Shown: positions 23,013 through 33,049, numbered from the stretch's first letter. The stretch: 42,119 nt of DNA from CAVTWJ01 sp963849485 (GCA_963849485.1 CAWKIF010000137.1:1-42119), one strand, 5' to 3'. Numbers and translations: made by a program. Notes: generated by a model from the letters alone, not told the origin.

Positions 23013-24286
23013 TTAATCATCCTTGGAACCCTCCACGAGGGAAAAAACATCATGGAGCATCCGGGCATACTCGAACCGGTCCGTCTCATGAGAAAGGGCC
23101 TTCAGGTTCACGGTGGGCTCGTGCAAAAGCTTATGAATCAGGTCATGGGTGAGCTTTTCCACGGCCTTTCGGTCTTTTTCCCCCAAGCCGGGGTTCTTTT
23201 TGAAGAATTCGTCCAGTTCCCTTTGACGGGTGATCTCGTATTTATCCCTCAACCGCACCACCGTGGGGACCAGTTCCAAGGTATTGAGCCAGGAGCAGAG
23301 CTTTTCCACCTCTTCCTTCAAGATGGCCTCCGCGTTTTGGGAGGCCTTTTGGCGCTCGTCCCGGTTGCGGTTGGCCAGTTGGGAAAGGTCGTCGATGTTG
23401 TAAAGGTAGACCGAGTTGATTTGGGAGGCCGATTCCTCCACGTTGCGGGGGACGCCGGTATCAATGATGAAAAGCGGGGTGCCGTGGCGGCGGCGCATGG
23501 CTTCTTCCAACTTTTCCCTGGTCAAGAGCGGCTGGGCGCCGGCCACCGAGGTGAGGATGATATCCACCTGGTCCAGTTCCCCCAGGGCCTCGTCGAGGGA
23601 AAGGGGTTTCCCCCCAGCGAGGCGGCCAAGGCCTTGGCCTTTTCCACCGTGCGGTTGGCGATGCGGAACCCCCGGACACCCGCGTCATAGAGATATTTGG
23701 CGGTCAACTCGCTCATTTCCCCGGCACCGATCAAGAGCACCTGCCGCTGGGAAAGGGGGCTGAAGATCTTCCCCGCCAGGTCCACCACCACCGAGGACAC
23801 GTTGGTGGGCATGCGGGCGATCTCCGTTTGGGTGCGCACTCTCTTGGCCGCGGCGAAGGCACGGTGGAATATGCCGTTCAGGGTGGAACCCAGGGTGCCC
23901 GCCAGGGAGGCGGCCTCGTAGGCTTCCTTGACCTGCCCTAATATCTGGGCCTCTCCCAAGACCATCGAATCGAGCGAACTGGCCACCCGGAAGAGGTGCA
24001 AAAAGGCGTCCGGCCCTTCGTAGAGGTAGAAATATTGCGCAACTTCCTTGGGTTTGAGCTTGTGGTGCTTGAAGAGGATCCGATGGACGGATTCCAGGGC
24101 TTCCTGTTCCCGATCCGTGCCCAGGTAAAACTCCACCCGGTTGCAGGTGGAAAGGAAGACCGCCTGGGGTGCGGCCTCTTTGAGCCCCTTCAGGGTTTCA
24201 TCCACCAGCTCAGGAGGGAGGGCGTATTTCTCGCGCACCTTGACCGGGGCGGTCCGGTGGTTGAGCCCGTAAACGATGAATTTCAT
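23013..24286 (-). CDS. hemA: Glutamyl-tRNA reductase, one frame break
   Basis: HemA reduces glutamyl-tRNA to glutamate-1-semialdehyde, the first step of the C5 heme pathway. The start ATG 24286 begins MKFIVYGLNHRTAPVKVRE. STCNRVEFYLGTD holds the catalytic Cys. GEAQILGQVKEAY, the NADPH loop VLLIGAGEMSELTAKYL and, in the second frame, IDTGVPRNVEES follow, then the dimerisation helix. The break lies in a C6 run at about 23613, where one more base restores the frame. About 424 residues, normal. It overlaps ccsA by four bases (ATGA). Confidence 0.94.
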
Positions 24287-25119
24287 TGGACGGCTTTCCA
24301 GAAAATATGCTGGGTCTGGAGGAAGACCTGGACCCCCACGAAGGTGAAGAGGGCCAAGAGATAACCCGCCATCACGAGCATCAGGGTCTGCCGGCCCCGG
24401 ATCTTGAGGCCCCAGCGCAGGAGGAAAAACCCGGCGTAGATAAGGGAAACCAAAAAAGCCCCCAGGATCTTGGGGTCGGTGACAGGAAGCCGGTTCCAGA
24501 CCAGGAAGGCCTGGTAGGTGCCCAGGGCCAGGCCCAGCAACCAGAAGAGGAAACCCCAGCCGACATAAAACACCGTCAGGCGGTCGAGCAGTTCCAGGGG
24601 GGGCAGGCGGAAGCTCCAGGCCTTGATCTGGTGGCGCTTGAGCTGGCCTTCCTGGATCCAGAAGGCCATGCCCACCCCGAAGCCCAGGGTGAAGCAGGCG
24701 AAACCCAGGAAAATCGAGAAGATATGAAAGGCCATCCAAAGGGTCATCATGGAGGGGTTGGGAAAGGCCGAGTCATTAAAGCTGATGAAAAAGCCCAGGA
24801 GGGCCAGCAGGAAGACCAGTGGAAGGAAAAGCGAGTTCAGGAGAGGCACGGGTGCCTTGAACCGGCCCATCCACAAGACCAGCCCCAGGCAATAGGAGAT
24901 GACCAGGAGGATGCCGCTGAGGGAAAGCATGGGAGGATAGCCGGTGGAAACCCAGTGGACCACGACCAGGAGGGTTTGGGCGCCCAAGGCATAGAGAAGC
25001 CATTGGTCCGCCTTCGAATTGTAGGATTCTTCGAGGGTTTGGTAATAACGGATGGAAAACCAGGCGGCCGAGGCCAAAAACAGGGTGCCCAAAGCGTAGC
25101 AGATTTGAACGGCCATCAT
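24283..25119 (-). CDS. Cytochrome c assembly-like membrane protein (CcsA/HemX)
   Basis: The 278-residue protein has eight hydrophobic segments and lacks a signal peptide. WMAFHIFSIFLGFACFTLGF (about residues 127-146) carries a conserved His in a CcsA/CcmC-like context. VHWVSTGYPPMLSLSG (residues 53-68) is the other typical element. Homologues are encoded before hemA in many bacteria and called HemX or CcsA; proposed roles are heme handling and control of HemA level. ATG 25119 is followed by a second in-frame ATG; AAAGGGG lies just upstream. It is the first gene of the heme operon. The Trp-rich heme motif of true CcsA (WGxxWxWD) is not seen, so HemX-like is the better label. Confidence 0.75.
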   Translation of the reverse strand: MMAVQICYALGTLFLASAAWFSIRYYQTLEESYNSKADQWLLYALGAQTLLVVVHWVSTGYPPMLSLSGILLVISYCLGLVLWMGRFKAPVPLLNSLFLPLVFLLALLGFFISFNDSAFPNPSMMTLWMAFHIFSIFLGFACFTLGFGVGMAFWIQEGQLKRHQIKAWSFRLPPLELLDRLTVFYVGWGFLFWLLGLALGTYQAFLVWNRLPVTDPKILGAFLVSLIYAGFFLLRWGLKIRGRQTLMLVMAGYLLALFTFVGVQVFLQTQHIFWKAVQ

Positions 25120-25203
25120 GTCCCCTTTAATATGTTTGGTCTGGAACAGGTATTTTCAACCAGCCCCAGGGCCTTTGCAACTTGAGTATTAAGACAAAGA
25201 GCA

Positions 25204-25402
25204 TTTTCACCGCCAAGGCGCCAAGACCACCAAGAAAGACTAAACCAGGGATTTAGACTTTGAATCCATATCTAAACCTTATCCAAAGACATTTTTTCCA
25301 TCAAGCCATTCGCACCTACTCGAATGCCTCGGCAAAATTCGGCTTTATTTGGCATTGCTGCCTTTCGTTGTTCTTAGCGGTCTTGGCGTCTTGGCGGTGA
25401 AA
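25204..25402. repeat. MITE-like element family 2, copy 2
   Basis: TTTTCACCGCCAAGGCGCCA with AAGA at the left and TCTTGGCGTCTTGGCGGTGA at the right are inverted repeats. The centre of about 145 bases is unrelated to copy 1. It fills most of the space between the heme and complex I operons. Confidence 0.7.
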
Positions 25403-25411
25403 TAGGTTTTA

Positions 25412-25452
25412 TGTTTTAAAACAAAGAACCCCGGGCCCGGACGGGCCCAGGG
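25412..25452 (-). terminator. Probable terminator of the complex I operon
   Basis: On the minus strand, CCTGGGCCCG and CGGGCCCGGG pair around a short loop (25429-25452), followed by a T-rich stretch TTCTTTGTTTT. It lies 20 bases after the nuoN stop. Confidence 0.7.
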
Positions 25453-25471
25453 TGGGTGGGAAGTGAAAAGA

Positions 25472-26941
25472 CTAAAAGAGGCTGGAAGCGGCGATTTCGG
25501 CCATCTTCATCACCGGGGTGGGCCAGAAACCCAGGACCACGGTCACGATAATGCAGACTAGTAACAAGGTCTTTTCCAAGCCGTTGACGGGAATGGGGGT
25601 GGGATCGACGGCGTCGTCCACCAAGGCCTTCTTGGCCACCATCAAGTAGTAATAAAGTGACACCACACTGAAGATCATCCCGACCAGGGCCAGCCAGGTA
25701 TAGCCTTGATGGATCGCGGCTCCGAAGAGGTACCACTTCCCCGAGAAGCCGGCAAAGGGGGGCACCCCCGCCAGCGACAGCAGGCCCACCAAGAGCATCA
25801 CGCCGATCACGGGGGATCTTTTCCAAAGGCCGGCAAAACCGGAAATCTCCTCACTGCCCGTTTGGGCCGAAACCAGGCTGATGGAAAGGAAGACGCCCAT
25901 GTTGGCGAAGAGGTAAACAAACAGGTAAAAGAGGACCGCCGTCATGCCCAAAATGCCCCCTGCCAGGAACCCGGTCATGATGTAACCCGCCTGGGCGATG
26001 GAGGAATAGGCCATGAGGCGCTTCAGGTTCGATTGGGGCAGGGCTTCCAAGTTACCCAGGGCGATGCTGGCGGCGGCCAAGACGGCGAAGAGACCGACCC
26101 AGACGGGCTGGAGCGCGGGGACCGCGAAAGCGACCCAGAAGAGCCGGATGAAGGCGGCGAAACCAGCCGACTTGGAGGCTACCGAGAGGAAAGCCGTGAT
26201 GGGCGTGGGGGCTCCCTCGTAGACATCCGGGGTCCACATATGGAAAGGGGCCAGGGAGATCTTGAAGGACAACCCGGCGATCACCAAAATCACCGCCAGG
26301 ACGGCCAGGGGGGAAACCGGCTGGAGGGCCAAGGCTTTGGCGATTCCGATCAGGGTCGTGGTGCCCGCCAATCCGTAAATATAAGAGAACCCGAAAAGGA
26401 GCAGGGCCGAGGAAAAGGCGCCCAACAAAAGGTACTTCATCCCGGCCTCGTTGCTGGCCTTGTCCTTTTTCATGAAGGAGGCGAGGAGATAACTGCTGAT
26501 GGTCAGGGTTTCGAGGGAGATGTACAAGGTGACCACTTCCTGGGCCGAAGCCAGGGCCGAGGCCCCCGCCACCGAGAAGAGCAGGATGGCCAGAAATTCC
26601 GCCGGGTAGGGGGTCGGGTGGGTCTTGAAATACCGGTTCGCGATCACCACGGTGAACAGGGTGGCCAGCATCACCAGGATCTTGAAGTAGACCGCCAGCG
26701 CGTCCAGCCGCAGGAACCCATTGAAGGCTTCCTGGGGAACGGCGGGCAGGGGGCAGGCCCCCCCGCAAAAGAGACCGCCGGGGCAAGGCAGGGTCAAGAG
26801 CCCTCCCAGGACGCCCAACCCCGCCACCCAACTGAGGATAGAACGGTCGGAATCCTTTTTCAGAAACAGATCCCATAGCAAGATGACAATCGCCGTGGAG
26901 ACCAGCCAAATTTCCGGGTAAAAAACCGAATATTGGATCAC
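25472..26941 (-). CDS. nuoN: NADH-quinone oxidoreductase subunit N
   Basis: NuoN is one of three antiporter-like proton-pumping membrane subunits of complex I. The 489-residue product has about 14 membrane segments. The family motifs are GLSFKISLAPFHMWTPDVYE (transmembrane Lys and the His/Trp-Pro-Asp motif) and ITAFLSVASKSAGFAAFIRL. LGNLEALPQSNLKRLMAYSS, then IAQAGYIM, follows. I chose GTG 26941 (VIQYSVFYPEIW), which overlaps the nuoM stop as GTGA; a longer frame to 26983 is less likely. It is the last gene of the operon. The frame is intact. Confidence 0.93.
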   Translation of the reverse strand: MIQYSVFYPEIWLVSTAIVILLWDLFLKKDSDRSILSWVAGLGVLGGLLTLPCPGGLFCGGACPLPAVPQEAFNGFLRLDALAVYFKILVMLATLFTVVIANRYFKTHPTPYPAEFLAILLFSVAGASALASAQEVVTLYISLETLTISSYLLASFMKKDKASNEAGMKYLLLGAFSSALLLFGFSYIYGLAGTTTLIGIAKALALQPVSPLAVLAVILVIAGLSFKISLAPFHMWTPDVYEGAPTPITAFLSVASKSAGFAAFIRLFWVAFAVPALQPVWVGLFAVLAAASIALGNLEALPQSNLKRLMAYSSIAQAGYIMTGFLAGGILGMTAVLFYLFVYLFANMGVFLSISLVSAQTGSEEISGFAGLWKRSPVIGVMLLVGLLSLAGVPPFAGFSGKWYLFGAAIHQGYTWLALVGMIFSVVSLYYYLMVAKKALVDDAVDPTPIPVNGLEKTLLLVCIIVTVVLGFWPTPVMKMAEIAASSLF

Positions 26942-28497
26942 TTGAAGCCTCCGATCAGGTCGACCAGGGGAGCGATGGCGCAATTGGATAGGTCCACGAA
27001 GGGTTTGGGATAGAGCCCGACCGCGAGGGACACCAGGAGGAGATAGGCGATGGGCAGGATCTCGATGAAGGTCCCGTCATGGGTGCCCTCCGTCATGTGC
27101 GAATCCTTGACCGGGCCGTAAAAAACCATCTGCACCAGGCGCAGGTAATAGACCGCCGTCATGACGATGGCCAGGATGGCGATGGGGAAAAGGATTTGGA
27201 AGATGGAAAAACCGCACTTGAAGGCGCCCATGAAGATCAAAAACTCGCCCACGAACCCGCTCAGGCCCGGCAACCCCACGTTGGCCATGGCCGCCGCGAC
27301 GAAAAGCCCGCCCAGGATGGGCATGACCTTGGCCAGGCCGCCCAGCTTGGCCAGTTCCCTCGTGTGCGCCTTGCCGTAGACCAGGCCCACCAGGGCGAAG
27401 GTCATGGCCGCCACGATGCCGTGGGAAAGGGTCTGGATGACCGCCCCGTTCAAGCCCGCCGTTTGAAGGGTGCAGATGCCGAAGAGGATCGCGCCGCAAT
27501 GGGAGACCGAAGAATAGGCGATGACGTACTTGAAATCTTTCTGTTTCAAGGCCACAAAGGCCGCGTAGAGGATGTTAACCAGGGTCAGGCCCACCAGGAG
27601 GGGCAGCCAGTACTTGGCTCCGTCCGGCATGGAAGGAAGGGCGACCCGGATGATGCTGTAACCGCCCAGGCTTTTTAGCACGCCTGCGTGCAGCATGGAG
27701 GCGGCCGTAGGGGCGGAACCGTAACCGTCGGGCGACCAGGTGTGGAAGGGGAAAACCGCCGCGATGACCCCGAAGCCCAAAAACAAAAGCGGGAACCAGG
27801 TTTTCTGGAAATCGACTGAAAAGCCCGTCTGGGAAAGGTGGCCCAGGATGCGAATGTCGAAGGTATGCACGTTGGAGGTGAAATACATGGCCAGGAACCC
27901 CACCAGCATGAAGGCCGAGCCCGCCAGGAGCATGACGGTGAGCTTCATGGCGGCGTATTCCTTGCGGCCCGAGCCCCAGATGCCCACCAACAGGTACATG
28001 GGAAGCACCGCGAACTCGTAGAAGAGGAAGAAGAAGAAAAGGTCGAGGCTGACATAGGCGCCCGCCACGCCGCCCACGAGGAGCGAGAAAAGCACGTAGT
28101 ATTCCCGCACCCGCATGGGAATGTTCCAGGAGATCAGGGTGCCCGCGAAATAAACGCTCGCCACCAGGAAGACCATGAGGACGCTCATGCCGTCCACGCC
28201 CAGCAGGTAGGTGATGCCGAGGTTGGTAAGCCAGGGGACCCTTTCCACGAACTGGAAGCCACCTTCGGCCACTGAAAAACGCGTCAGGACATCCATCGCC
28301 AGGCCCAGTTCCAGCGCGGCGGCCACCAGGCTGATCCAACGGATCATCTTGGGGGGGGCGGCGAGGATCAGCAGGGCCGCGATATTGGGGATCAGGATAA
28401 AACTCGTCAGCAGCGGCAGGCAGGAGCACCCCCCCGTTCCGAAGGCCCAGAAAGAAGCCAGGAATGGCAAAACAATGGCGGTTAAGACTGGGATCAT
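26938..28497 (-). CDS. nuoM: NADH-quinone oxidoreductase subunit M
   Basis: NuoM is the middle antiporter-like subunit of complex I. The 519-residue protein has about 14 membrane segments. VDGMSVLMVFLVASVYFAGT, GVIAAVFPFHTWSPDGYGSA (with the conserved Phe-His-x-Trp-x-Pro-Asp) and TAASMLHAGVLKSLGGYSII (with the transmembrane Lys) are the hallmarks. The proton-channel Glu early in the protein is FYEFAVLPMYLLVGIWG. Length is normal. The stop overlaps nuoN. The frame is intact. Confidence 0.95.
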   Translation of the reverse strand: MIPVLTAIVLPFLASFWAFGTGGCSCLPLLTSFILIPNIAALLILAAPPKMIRWISLVAAALELGLAMDVLTRFSVAEGGFQFVERVPWLTNLGITYLLGVDGMSVLMVFLVASVYFAGTLISWNIPMRVREYYVLFSLLVGGVAGAYVSLDLFFFFLFYEFAVLPMYLLVGIWGSGRKEYAAMKLTVMLLAGSAFMLVGFLAMYFTSNVHTFDIRILGHLSQTGFSVDFQKTWFPLLFLGFGVIAAVFPFHTWSPDGYGSAPTAASMLHAGVLKSLGGYSIIRVALPSMPDGAKYWLPLLVGLTLVNILYAAFVALKQKDFKYVIAYSSVSHCGAILFGICTLQTAGLNGAVIQTLSHGIVAAMTFALVGLVYGKAHTRELAKLGGLAKVMPILGGLFVAAAMANVGLPGLSGFVGEFLIFMGAFKCGFSIFQILFPIAILAIVMTAVYYLRLVQMVFYGPVKDSHMTEGTHDGTFIEILPIAYLLLVSLAVGLYPKPFVDLSNCAIAPLVDLIGGFK

Positions 28498-28521
28498 TAA
28501 ATCAATTCCTCCGAAACCTAA

Positions 28522-30402
28522 TTAGAAACTCACGAACAGAAAGATCAGCGAGACGGCCCCAAAAATGACGAGGGCGTAATTTTGCACATAGCCGGTTTGG
28601 GTGAGGCGGAAAAAGCCGCCCATTTTGGCGGCCGTCCAACCCAGGCCGTCCACCATGCCGTCATCCACCACGTTGTCGTCGAACCAGGTGAAGAGGGTGG
28701 CCAGGCCGAAGACCACTTTTTTCACCAACCAGCCGTAGAACTCATCCACGTAATACTTGTTTTTCAGGAGCAAGTAGATAGGGCGGAAGGTCTGGGCCAT
28801 TTTCTCGGCCGAGAATATCTTGAAGTAGTAGAAACAGGCCGCCAGGCCGATGCCCAGGAAGGCGATGCCCACCGAAACCCAGCCCATGGTCCAATCGAAC
28901 ACGGCGGGGGCGGAATTGCCGTAATGGAGGAATTTTGAATAACCGTCAAACCCGGGGTAGTTGAGCCACCCCACGCAGATGGAGAGCAGGGCCAGGACCA
29001 TCAGGGGCCCGGTCATGGACAGGGGCGACTCGTGGGCGTGTTCGTGGGCGTGGGGGTCGCGGGGTTCCCCGGTGAAGACCACGAAAAAGAGGCGGAACAT
29101 GTAAAAAGCGGTGAGGAAAGCCGTGAAAACCGCCGCGGCGTAAAGGATCTCATGGCCGGGCACGGTGCTTTCCCGGACCACGTCGAGAATGGCGTCTTTC
29201 GAGAAAAATCCCGCCAGGGGAAAGATCCCCGCGATGGCCAGCGTGGCCACGGCGAAGGTGAAGGCGGTGATCTTCATTTTTTTGGCCAAGCCGCCCATTT
29301 TCCAGATGTCCTGGTTGTGCAGCCCGTGGATGACGCTTCCCGCCCCCAGGAAGAGGAGGGCCTTGAAACAGGCATGGGTCGTAAGATGAAACATGCCCTG
29401 GGTGTAACCGCCCGCGCCCAGGGCCAGGATCATGTAGCCCAGTTGGGAGAGGGTGGAATAGGCCAGGATCCGTTTGATGTCGTCCTGGGCCAGGGCGATG
29501 GTGGCGGCGAAGATGGCCGTGAACCCGCCCGTCCAGGCCACCGCTGTCATGGCCGTGGGGTCGGCGGAAAAAAGCAGGTAGGTGCGGGCGACCATGAAAA
29601 CACCCGCAGCGACCATGGTCGCCGCGTGGATCAGGGCGGAAACAGGCGTGGGGCCTTCCATGGCGTCGGGCAGCCAAACATGCAGGGGAAACTGGGCGCT
29701 CTTCCCCACCGCCCCGCCGAAAAGAAGGAGAGCGATACCCGCGACATACAGGGATGGCAGGGTATGGTGGGCCAGGCCCTCCGAGATCACTAGGGTTGGA
29801 CCTGGGCGAAATCGAAGGTCTGGAAAACCATGCCGATGGTGATGACCCCCATGAGGAAGGCCATGTCCCCGACCCGGTTGACGATGAAAGCCTTTTTGCA
29901 GGCGTCCGCCGCCTCGGGCTTGTGGTACCAGAACCCGATCAGAAGATAGGAACAAAGCCCCACCAGTTCCCAACCCACGAACAATCTGCAGGAAGCTGGT
30001 CGACAGGACCAGCACCAGCATGGAGGCGGTAAAAAGGGACAGGTAGGAGATAATAGGGTGCGAAGCCCTCGTCCTCATGCATGTATCCCCAGGGAATAAA
30101 TTTGAACCAACAGCGAAACGAGGGTCACCACCACCAGCATGTTGGCGCTCAAGGGATCGATCAGGACCCCGGCCTGGGCCGACCAGGGGGAGATTTCCAG
30201 CCAGGTGAAGGAAAGCTGATATGCGGGAAGAGGGGTCCAACCCCAACAACTGGAGGAGGATGCCCACCGAGAGGACCAGGCAGACCCCCATGGTGAGGAT
30301 GGAAAGGACCGCCGAAAGGGCTTTGTGGTTGCGGGTGAATAGGGTGATGAAGACATAGGTGAAAGCCGGCAGGGCCGGTATCAGCCAGGCATATTGAATC
30401 AT
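28522..30402 (-). CDS. nuoL: NADH-quinone oxidoreductase subunit L, several frame breaks
   Basis: NuoL is the distal antiporter-like subunit carrying the long amphipathic helix of complex I. Start ATG 30402 gives MIQYAWLIPALPAFTYVFIT. The first third is scattered over three frames: LSFTWLEISPWSAQAGVLID in one, MFVGWELVGLCSYLLIGFWY with HKPEAADACKKAFIVNRVGD in another. From about 29790 the main frame runs unbroken to the stop: SAQFPLHVWLPDAMEGPTPV, SALIHAATMVAAGVFMVART and so on. Breaks lie near 30220, 30078, 30050, 29990 and 29790. Normal length when read through. Confidence 0.92.
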   Translation of the reverse strand: MIQYAWLIPALPAFTYVFITLFTRNHKALSAVLSILTMGVCLVLSVGILLQLLGLDPSSRISAFLHLAGNLPLVGPGRGPDRSLERQHAGGGDPRFAVGSNLFPGDTCMRTRASHPIISYLSLFTASMLVLVLSTSFLQIVRGLGTGGALFLSSDRVLVPQARGGGRLQKGFHRQPGRGHGLPHGGHHHRHGFPDLRFRPGPTLVISEGLAHHTLPSLYVAGIALLLFGGAVGKSAQFPLHVWLPDAMEGPTPVSALIHAATMVAAGVFMVARTYLLFSADPTAMTAVAWTGGFTAIFAATIALAQDDIKRILAYSTLSQLGYMILALGAGGYTQGMFHLTTHACFKALLFLGAGSVIHGLHNQDIWKMGGLAKKMKITAFTFAVATLAIAGIFPLAGFFSKDAILDVVRESTVPGHEILYAAAVFTAFLTAFYMFRLFFVVFTGEPRDPHAHEHAHESPLSMTGPLMVLALLSICVGWLNYPGFDGYSKFLHYGNSAPAVFDWTMGWVSVGIAFLGIGLAACFYYFKIFSAEKMAQTFRPIYLLLKNKYYVDEFYGWLVKKVVFGLATLFTWFDDNVVDDGMVDGLGWTAAKMGGFFRLTQTGYVQNYALVIFGAVSLIFLFVSF

Positions 30403-30453
30403 GTCGACCTCTTCGGAAATTAAATCTAAATCTTCACGGCCTTAATACCGGGT

Positions 30454-30768
30454 TTAACCCCGTAACTGATGAATCTCGTCCACATTGACACTGCGCCATT
30501 GGCGGTAAATGGCGATAACGATAGCCAGCGCCACCGCGGCCTCGGCCGCTGCGATGGTAATGACAAACACCACGAAAACCTGGCCCGGCAGGGACTGGGG
30601 GCCCCAGTACTTGCCGAAAGCCAGGAAGTTGATGTTGACGGCATTGAGCATGAGTTCCACCCCCATCAAGACCGACAGGGCGTTTTTCCGGGTCAGGACG
30701 CCGAACAAGCCGAGCGAAAAAAGGGTGGCGGCCAAATACAGGAAGTGGGCGATCGGGATGTTGTTCAT
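30454..30768 (-). CDS. nuoK: NADH-quinone oxidoreductase subunit K
   Basis: NuoK is a three-helix membrane subunit of complex I. ATG 30768 begins MNNIPIAHFLYLAATLFSLG, giving 104 residues. SVLMGVELMLNAVNINFLAF holds the conserved Glu of helix 2, and AAAEAAVALAIVIAIYRQWR the second Glu in helix 3. The start is preceded by GAAAGGAAAGTCGGT, a leader nearly identical to that of nuoJ. The frame is intact. Confidence 0.94.
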   Translation of the reverse strand: MNNIPIAHFLYLAATLFSLGLFGVLTRKNALSVLMGVELMLNAVNINFLAFGKYWGPQSLPGQVFVVFVITIAAAEAAVALAIVIAIYRQWRSVNVDEIHQLRG

Positions 30769-30853
30769 ACCGACTTTCCTTTCAAAAATATTAAACAACG
30801 AAGTCGGCATAGGGCCGATCCCTTATTAATCTTTTCAAAATAGGATAATCGGT

Positions 30854-31379
30854 TCAAGAGGGATCCTTTCGGGCCACCACGACGGCACCCACCAAGGCCG
30901 AGAGGAGGAGGATGGAAACCAGCTCAAAGGCAAATGCGAACCCATGGCTCGGGAGGATGAGGGCCGGACCCAGCAGGTAAACCTCCTGCACCTGGGCCGG
31001 GGGCGGCACGCCAGGCGCCGGAGGGATGGGAATGATCCACTGGAAGATGGATTGGTAGATCGCCAGCCCTGTGACTAGGAGGAAGGCGGCTCCCACCAGG
31101 AAGGCCAAGGGCACCTGGCGGTTGCGCGCCGGGACCTTCTCATCCATGACATTGCGGGTAAGCATGATACCGAAGATGACCAGGATGGTCACCGCGCCGA
31201 CATAGATCAAAACCTGCACCGCGGCCAGGAACTCGGTGCCCAGGAAAAGGAAGATCCCGAGACTCCGAACATGGCCAGGCCAGGAACAGGGCGCAATGGA
31301 AAAGGTTTTTAGGGCTCACGACCATGAGGGCCGAAAGGAGACCAGCCCCGGCGATGGCGTAAAAAATAATGGTGGTCAT
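30854..31379 (-). CDS. nuoJ: NADH-quinone oxidoreductase subunit J, one frame break
   Basis: NuoJ is a five-helix membrane subunit near the quinone channel. ATG 31379 begins MTTIIFYAIAGAGLLSALMV and VSPKNLFHCALFLA. The frame then changes at about 31265 and continues as VQVLIYVGAVTILVIFGIML, the family signature, ending LLLSALVGAVVVARKDPS. About 174 residues read through, normal. The leader before ATG matches that of nuoK. Confidence 0.92.
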
Positions 31380-31432
31380 GCCGACTTTCCTTTCAAAAAC
31401 AATAAACAATGATATGGGTATATAAAGGGTCA

Positions 31433-31955
31433 TCATGCGGCTCCCGTGGGGGCGGGTGACGGGACGGCAACGGCCGGGGTTTCCTCGGCGGCTTTGGGCG
31501 CCAGGTGGGCCGGACGGACCCACTTCATGGCCTGCTCGTCCTGCAAGAGGCTTCCCCGCCGGTAAACCGAATTCTCATATTCTTCCGAGACAAAGGTGAG
31601 GGCGTCGAAACCGCAGGCTTCCACGCAATATCCGCAAAAGATGCAGGTGGAAAAGTCGAGCTTGAAAGTGGTCATCCGCCGCTTGCCGTCGGGCATGCGG
31701 ACGCCCTCCAGCTTGATGCAGCTGTTAGGGCAGGCCTTGGCGCACATCATGCAGGCCACGCAGTTGAACTGGTCCTTCTCGCCGTCGTAGATCAGCTTGA
31801 TCATGCTGCGGCTACGCGCCGGCAGGGGCATCTTCTCCTCCGGGATATTGGAAGGTGTTGACGGGCTTGAAGACGATGCGGATCGTGACGGACATGCCGA
31901 CCAACAGGTTCCACAGGCCCCTCAGGATTCCCCAAAAATAGTTCAGGACGGTCAC
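31433..31955 (-). CDS. nuoI: NADH-quinone oxidoreductase subunit I, one frame break
   Basis: NuoI is the ferredoxin-like subunit with two 4Fe-4S clusters. The clusters are CVACMMCAKACPNSC and CIFCGYCVEACGFDAL; the second has Gly where Pro is usual. I extend the gene upstream to GTG 31955 because the N-terminal amphipathic part (NYFWGILRGLWNLLVGM, then VFKPVNTFQYP) is present in another frame. One base too many at about 31840 (GGAGGAGAAG) accounts for the break. The C-terminus is an unusual Ala/Pro tail. About 173 residues read through. It starts four bases after the nuoH stop. Confidence 0.92.
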
Positions 31956-31959
31956 GAAA

Positions 31960-33025
31960 TCAGGCCCCCTTCTGGATCATCAACAGGACCACGCCCGTGA
32001 TGAGAATGTTGATAAGCGCCACGGGGATCAGCACCTTCCAGCCGAAATCCATGAGCTGGTCCACGCGCAGGCGGGGAAAGGTCCAGCGGAAGGACATGAT
32101 CAGGAAAATCATGAAGATCAGCTTCAACATGAACCAAACAAATCCCGGGACCGGCCAAGCGGAACAATAGGGCAAAGGAAGCCAACCGCCCAAGAAGACC
32201 GAAGCGGCCACGGCGGAGGACACCACGATGGCGATGTACTCGCCCAGGAAAAACATGGCGAATTTCACTCCCGAGTATTCGGTATGGAAACCGCCAATGA
32301 GCTCCGGACTCGGCCTCGGGGATGTCAAAGGGGGCCCGGTTGGCCTCCGCCGTGGCAGAGGTGAGGAAAATCAGGAAACCCAAGATCTGCGGAACCACGA
32401 ACCACAGGCCCAGATTCTTTTGAAACAACACGATGGAATTCAAGCTCAAGGTTCCGGTGGTCATGATGATAGGAACCAGGGACGAGACCAGAGGCACCTC
32501 ATAACTGACGATCTGGGCCGCGGAACGGAACCCGCCCAAAAGGGCGAAGCGATTGTTGGAGCTCCACCCCGCGGTCAGGATGGCGATGACGGTGAAACTG
32601 GTGATGGCCACGATGTAGAGGATGCCCACGTTCAAGTCCTGCACCACCACACCCTTGTCAAAAGGAATGACCACCAGGCCCATAAAGGTCGCCACAAAGG
32701 CCACAATGGGGGCGAGGGAATAGGGTATCTTGTCCCGGTTAACGGGTTTGACATCTTCCTTGACGGTCAACTTAATGGCGTCCGCGAGGGTCTGAAGCAG
32801 GCCCAGGGGGCCCACCCGGTTGGGTCCGATGCGGCTTTGCATGCGGGCGGAGACCTTGCGTTCCATCCAGACCAGAAACATGACGAAGACCGAGGTCGCG
32901 CCGAACATGGCCACCACGACCACCACTTCGTCCAGGACGGTGGTCCATCCGGCGATCCCCAGGAAGATATAGGCCCAGTGGAGGATTGCTTCCACCCGGG
33001 AGATCAGGTTAGAGAACAGATCCAT
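31960..33025 (-). CDS. nuoH: NADH-quinone oxidoreductase subunit H, one frame break
   Basis: NuoH forms the quinone chamber of complex I with NuoB and NuoD. ATG 33025 begins MDLFSNLISRVEAILHWAYI. IGPNRVGPLGLLQTLADAIK is the classic signature, and TAEANRAPFDIPEAES the second. The frame changes at about 32305 and continues with ELIGGFHTEYSGVKFAMFFL and FRWTFPRLRVDQLMDFGWKV. About 354 residues read through, normal length. The frame break lies inside the conserved E-A-E-S-E-L-I-G-G motif, so it is almost certainly an error of sequence. Confidence 0.94.
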
Positions 33026-33049
33026 TGGCTGTAAATTCCTTTCCCGGCG

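Noticed and set aside
24286..25185. A 299-codon plus-strand frame rich in Gln/Glu/Gly
   Set aside because: Antisense to the eight-segment CcsA/HemX-like gene. Such Glu/Gln-rich shadows are normal opposite hydrophobic genes.
25706..26878. A 390-codon plus-strand frame
   Set aside because: Antisense to nuoN, low complexity, no start signal.
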